Notes under the pieces: model-generated
The model's input: the letters and a program-made list of their open reading frames with translations, nothing else
The model's database searches: none
Told to the model about the DNA's origin: nothing
NCBI RefSeq assembly: GCF_003999195.1
Contig: NZ_RJVR01000283.1
Span: 1-61,260 of the forward strand
From: Streptomyces soli
GTDB taxonomy: Bacteria > Actinomycetota > Actinomycetes > Streptomycetales > Streptomycetaceae
Direction of reading: 5' to 3'
DNA length: 61,260 nt
Part shown: positions 58,859 through 61,260 of the stretch, piece by piece
Layout: each line of letters opens with the position of its first letter
How positions within the stretch are numbered: position 1 is the stretch's first letter
Made by a program: the position numbers and the translations under genes

Positions 58859-60319
58859 TCAGCCGCGAAGGGCCTGGACCGCGGCTTCCAGCCGCTTGCC
58901 GTAGTCGGGGTCCGCCTGGCGGAAGTTGTTGATCGCGCGCTCGGCGATGTCGTCACGCGACACCTGGGCGATGAAGCCGGCGAGGTTGGCGATCAGGCGC
59001 TCCTTCTCCTCCTCGGAGAAGAGCCGGTAGAGGTTGCCGGCCTGCACGAAGTCGTTGTCCTCGGCGTGCGAGGGGGCCTCGTGGTTGCCGGTGCCGCCGG
59101 CGACGGGGACCGGCTGCCACAGCGGGCGGCCCGTCTCCTTGATGGTGTTGAAGCTGTTCGGCTCGTAGTTCTTGGCGCCGCCGTGCCGGCCGTCGTACGC
59201 GTAGCCGTCGCGGCTGTTGGTGCGGGCCTCGGTGGCGTGCGGGCGGTTCACCGGCAGGTGGTCGGCGTTGATGCCGACGCGGTAGCGGTGGGCGTCGCCG
59301 TACGCGAAGAGGCGGCCCTGCAGCATCTTGTCGGGGGACGGGCCGATACCGGGCACGAAGTGGGCCGGCGAGAAGATCGACTGCTCGACCTCGGCGAAGA
59401 TGTTCTGCGGGTTGCGGTTGAGCTCGAGCTTGCCGATCTCGATCGGCGGGTAGTCCGCGTGCGGCCACACCTTGGTGAGGTCGAACGGGTTGAAGCGGTA
59501 GTTGGCCGCCTCGGCCGCCGGCATGATCTGCACCTGCACGGTCCAGGACGGGAACTCGCCGCGCTCGATGGCCTCGCGCAGGTCACGCTGGTGGCTGTCG
59601 GGGTCCATGCCGGAGAGCTGGACAGCCTCTTCGGTGGTGAGGTTCTTGATGCCCTGGTCGGTCTTGAAGTGGTACTTGACCCAGAAGACCTCGCCAACCT
59701 CGTTGTTCCACTGGTACGTGTGCGACCCGTACCCGTTCATGTGGCGCAGCGTGGCGGGGATACCGCGGTCACCGAGCAGCCAGGTCACCTGGTGCGTCGA
59801 CTCCGGCGACAGACCCCAGAAGTCCCAGACGTTGTCCGCCTCCTGCGAGCCGGTGTACGGGTCGCGCTTCTGGGTGTGGATGAAGTCGGGGAACTTGATG
59901 GCGTCCTTGATGAAGAACACCGGGGTGTTGTTGCCGACGAGGTCGTAGTTGCCCTCTTCGGTGTAGAACTTCAGCGCGAAGCCGCGCGGGTCGCGTACCG
60001 CGTCGGCGGAGCCGAGGTTGCCCGCGACGGTGGAGAACCGCAGGAAGGTCTCGGTCTGCTTGCCGACCTCGGACAGGAACTTCGCCCGGGTCCACTGGCT
60101 GACGTCGCGGGTCAGCGTGAAGGTGCCGTACGCACCAGCGCCGCGGGCGTGCACGATGCGCTCCGGAATGCGCTCGCGGTTGAAGTGCGCGAGCTTCTCC
60201 AGAAGGCTCTGGTCCTGGATGAGGACCGGCCCGCTGAGGCCCGCGGTCTCGCTGTTCTGGTTGTCCGCAACCGGAGCTCCCGACTCGGTGGTCAGCGGGC
60301 CCGTCTCCTGAACCGTCAC
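58859..60319 (-). CDS. katA: monofunctional haem catalase (clade 3 type)
   Basis: 486 residues; splits hydrogen peroxide. Active-site His in [20 protein letters not shown], Asn in [13 protein letters not shown], and haem-ligand Tyr in [20 protein letters not shown]. Matches the main vegetative catalase of streptomycetes. GTG start at 60319. A promoter with -35 TTGACT and -10 TAGGAT lies upstream, with a dyad between the elements, and a Fur-type regulator gene is divergent. Confidence 0.95.
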   Translation of the reverse strand: MTVQETGPLTTESGAPVADNQNSETAGLSGPVLIQDQSLLEKLAHFNRERIPERIVHARGAGAYGTFTLTRDVSQWTRAKFLSEVGKQTETFLRFSTVAGNLGSADAVRDPRGFALKFYTEEGNYDLVGNNTPVFFIKDAIKFPDFIHTQKRDPYTGSQEADNVWDFWGLSPESTHQVTWLLGDRGIPATLRHMNGYGSHTYQWNNEVGEVFWVKYHFKTDQGIKNLTTEEAVQLSGMDPDSHQRDLREAIERGEFPSWTVQVQIMPAAEAANYRFNPFDLTKVWPHADYPPIEIGKLELNRNPQNIFAEVEQSIFSPAHFVPGIGPSPDKMLQGRLFAYGDAHRYRVGINADHLPVNRPHATEARTNSRDGYAYDGRHGGAKNYEPNSFNTIKETGRPLWQPVPVAGGTGNHEAPSHAEDNDFVQAGNLYRLFSEEEKERLIANLAGFIAQVSRDDIAERAINNFRQADPDYGKRLEAAVQALRG

Positions 60320-60366
60320 GTGCGTCTCCCTGGATGAGTCCTGTCCCTTGGCTATCGCCGGAACCG

Positions 60367-60394
60367 ATCCTACGATAGACAGAGTCTAAGTCAA
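60367..60394 (-). promoter_or_regulatory. katA promoter with internal dyad, likely Fur-type repressor site
   Basis: On the minus strand TTGACT (complement of 60389-60394) and TAGGAT (complement of 60367-60372), 16 bases apart. TAGAC-AGA-GTCTA (60376-60388) is a perfect dyad in the spacer. In S. coelicolor the Fur homologue CatR represses catA through a dyad in its promoter region. A second, wider pair GATTCAC (60416-60422)/GTGAATC (60467-60473) flanks the regulator promoter. Confidence 0.7.
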
Positions 60395-60478
60395 GAAGCA
60401 TGCCAAAGTCGTACTGATTCACAAGCCGGACAAGCACTGTTAAGGTGGACCCATTCCCACTGATAGGTGAATCTGACA

Positions 60479-60889
60479 ATGAGCGACCTGCTGGAACGAC
60501 TGCGCGGACGCGGTTGGCGTATGACCGCGCAGAGACGCGTCGTGGCCGAGGTCCTCGACGGCGACCATGTCCACCTGACCGCCGACGAGGTACACGCGCG
60601 TGCCGCGGCCCGGCTGCCCGAGATCTCCCGGGCGACCGTGTACAACACCCTCGGTGAGCTGGTCACCCTCGGTGAGGTCATCGAGGTGGCCACGGACGGC
60701 CGCGCCAAGCGGTACGACCCCAACGCCCACCACGCACACCAGCACCTCGTGTGCTCGAACTGCGGCACGATCAGGGACGTCCACCCGTCGGGCAACCCGA
60801 TGCTCGACCTGCCCGACGGTGAGCGCTTCGGCTTCGCCATCGCCGATGTCGAGGTCACCTACCGGGGCCTGTGCCCGGACTGCCGTTGA
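60479..60889 (+). CDS. Fur family redox/peroxide regulator (CatR/PerR-like)
   Basis: 136 residues. Winged helix (LLERLRGRGWRMTAQRRVVA, HARAAARLPEISRATVYNTL) and dimerisation domain with HHAHQHLVCSNCGTIRDV and LCPDC, giving two CxxC zinc sites. The regulatory His-rich metal site is present. Divergent from katA, so control of katA is likely; S. coelicolor CatR is the closest functional precedent. ATG at 60479, directly after GTGAATCTGACA. Confidence 0.9.
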   Translation: MSDLLERLRGRGWRMTAQRRVVAEVLDGDHVHLTADEVHARAAARLPEISRATVYNTLGELVTLGEVIEVATDGRAKRYDPNAHHAHQHLVCSNCGTIRDVHPSGNPMLDLPDGERFGFAIADVEVTYRGLCPDCR

Positions 60890-60893
60890 GCCT

Positions 60894-60924
60894 CCCGCTG
60901 AGCGGATTTGCGCTGCTCAGCGGG
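60894..60924 (+). terminator. terminator of the Fur-type gene
   Basis: Perfect 10-bp stem CCCGCTGAGC (60894-60903) with GCTCAGCGGG (60915-60924), five bases after the stop. Confidence 0.85.
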
Positions 60925-60950
60925 GGTGGGTTAGAGTAAAGACACAACGA

Positions 60951-61024
60951 CGCGGGGTGGAGCAGCTCGGTAGCTCGCTGGGCTCATAACCCAGAGGTCG
61001 CAGGTTCAAATCCTGTCCCCGCTA
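60951..61024 (+). tRNA. initiator tRNA-fMet (CAT anticodon)
   Basis: 74 bases, cloverleaf readable. The acceptor stem opens with an unpaired C1, the anticodon stem has three consecutive G-C pairs (GGG-CTCATAA-CCC), and the T loop is GTTCAAATC. These mark an initiator. CCA is not encoded. A TAGAGT -10 lies at 60932-60937. Confidence 0.97.
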
Positions 61025-61029
61025 CTGCG

Positions 61030-61063
61030 AAGAGGGCCTGGAACTTCGGTTCCGGGCCCTCTT
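61030..61063 (+). terminator. terminator of the initiator tRNA gene
   Basis: 15-bp stem with one G-T pair (61030-61044 with 61049-61063) and a stable TTCG tetraloop, followed by TGTCGTT. Confidence 0.9.
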
Positions 61064-61084
61064 GTCGTTCTCGTTGGTCCTGCC

Positions 61085-61109
61085 ACGGTGGGGGCGGGAC
61101 CCCCACCGT
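61085..61109 (-). terminator. terminator of the partial gene at the window end
   Basis: Perfect 10-bp stem (61085-61094 with 61100-61109), 5-base loop, beginning at the stop codon of the minus-strand gene. Confidence 0.75.
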
Positions 61110-61260
61110 TACGCGGACAGCTCCTGCCGCAGCGCGTCCGCGAGCCGCGCCGCACGCTCCGCGACCTCCGCGGGGCGGCACTGCGCGGCCCGGGCGCACC
61201 AGGCCTGGGCGTCGGCGAGCTGGCCGTGCCGTGCGGCCAGCAGGGCGAGCCGCAGGGCCG
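61109..61260 (-). CDS. 3' end of an unidentified gene (alpha-helical, TPR-like C-terminus)
   Basis: The frame is open from the window edge to TAA (complement of 61109-61111). The last 49 residues include ALRLALLAARHGQLADAQAW and AERAARLADALRQELSA, two amphipathic helices with TPR-like spacing. Codon bias supports coding. The family cannot be named from this part. Confidence 0.6.
   Translation of the reverse strand, partial: ALRLALLAARHGQLADAQAWCARAAQCRPAEVAERAARLADALRQELSA

Noticed and set aside
1..61260. CRISPR array, prophage or biosynthetic gene cluster
   Set aside because: No regularly spaced repeats, phage structural genes or synthase genes anywhere in the window.

Overview
The window is chromosomal DNA from a streptomycete. 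The evidence is very high GC with strong third-position bias, GTG and leaderless starts, and the set of genes present: kgd, the nickel superoxide dismutase pair sodN/sodX, sigH with its anti-sigma gene, a whiB-like gene of the wblE type, the das chitobiose system with dasR, nrdAB behind a cobalamin riboswitch, sigR/rsrA, hisN and a catalase next to a fur-type gene. Content and order match the S. coelicolor core region around SCO5281 down to SCO5208 as I remember it. No alignment was run. Most of the window is ordinary core genome.

Layout. 1-8237: 3' part of the 2-oxoglutarate E1/E2 fusion gene, a small DUF6104 gene, a DUF4097/PadR pair with an AT-rich repeated operator, a membrane protein, an MDR oxidoreductase and malic enzyme. 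8737-11426: polar amino acid ABC transporter. 11442-13064: an intact IS4-type insertion sequence that landed in the base of the transporter operon's terminator. 13109-15540: methyltransferase, CGNR protein, sodX and sodN. 15541-19035: PadR/ATPase/FtsX-type exporter operon whose permease is frameshifted. 19134-20802: rhomboid gene followed by a graveyard of truncated and fused genes. 20889-28950: prs paralogue, a DGPF/ECF42 pair with an unusual C-terminal fusion, a BlaI/M56 signalling pair divergent from a membrane glycosyltransferase, a PLP enzyme, a MITE-like element and a GNAT gene. 29113-34268: sigH operon, diacylglycerol kinase, wblE and a PdtaS-like histidine kinase.

34300-43499 is the DasR region: SIS protein, dasD, dasC, dasB, dasA, two DasR sites, dasR, and a DUF3311/SSS symporter pair. 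An additional DasR-type site at 34391 has lost any obvious target gene. 43528-48349: gene fragments (AraC/GNAT), the riboswitch-controlled nrdAB operon, a DUF397 gene and a second pair of fragments (GNAT/TauE). 48372-61260: peptide deformylase, a TPR protein, rsrA/sigR, a hydrolase, SRAP, an M50-like peptidase, aroA, rsgA, an SMR transporter with a TetR repressor, hisN, a CBS protein, katA, a fur-type regulator, initiator tRNA and the 3' end of one more gene.

The main non-routine signal is a series of clean deletion scars. At several loci (19923-20237, 20471-20802, 43528-43873, 47889-48349, and the orphan DasR site near 34391) one or two genes are cut at a single junction while the flanking core genes are intact. 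The second signal is mobile or repetitive DNA: one full IS, one 176-bp MITE-like element, and at least five dispersed GC-rich palindromes. Three of these palindromes lie in frame inside nrdA (two) and rsgA (one), where they add low-complexity peptides to essential enzymes. I saw no CRISPR array, prophage or biosynthetic cluster.
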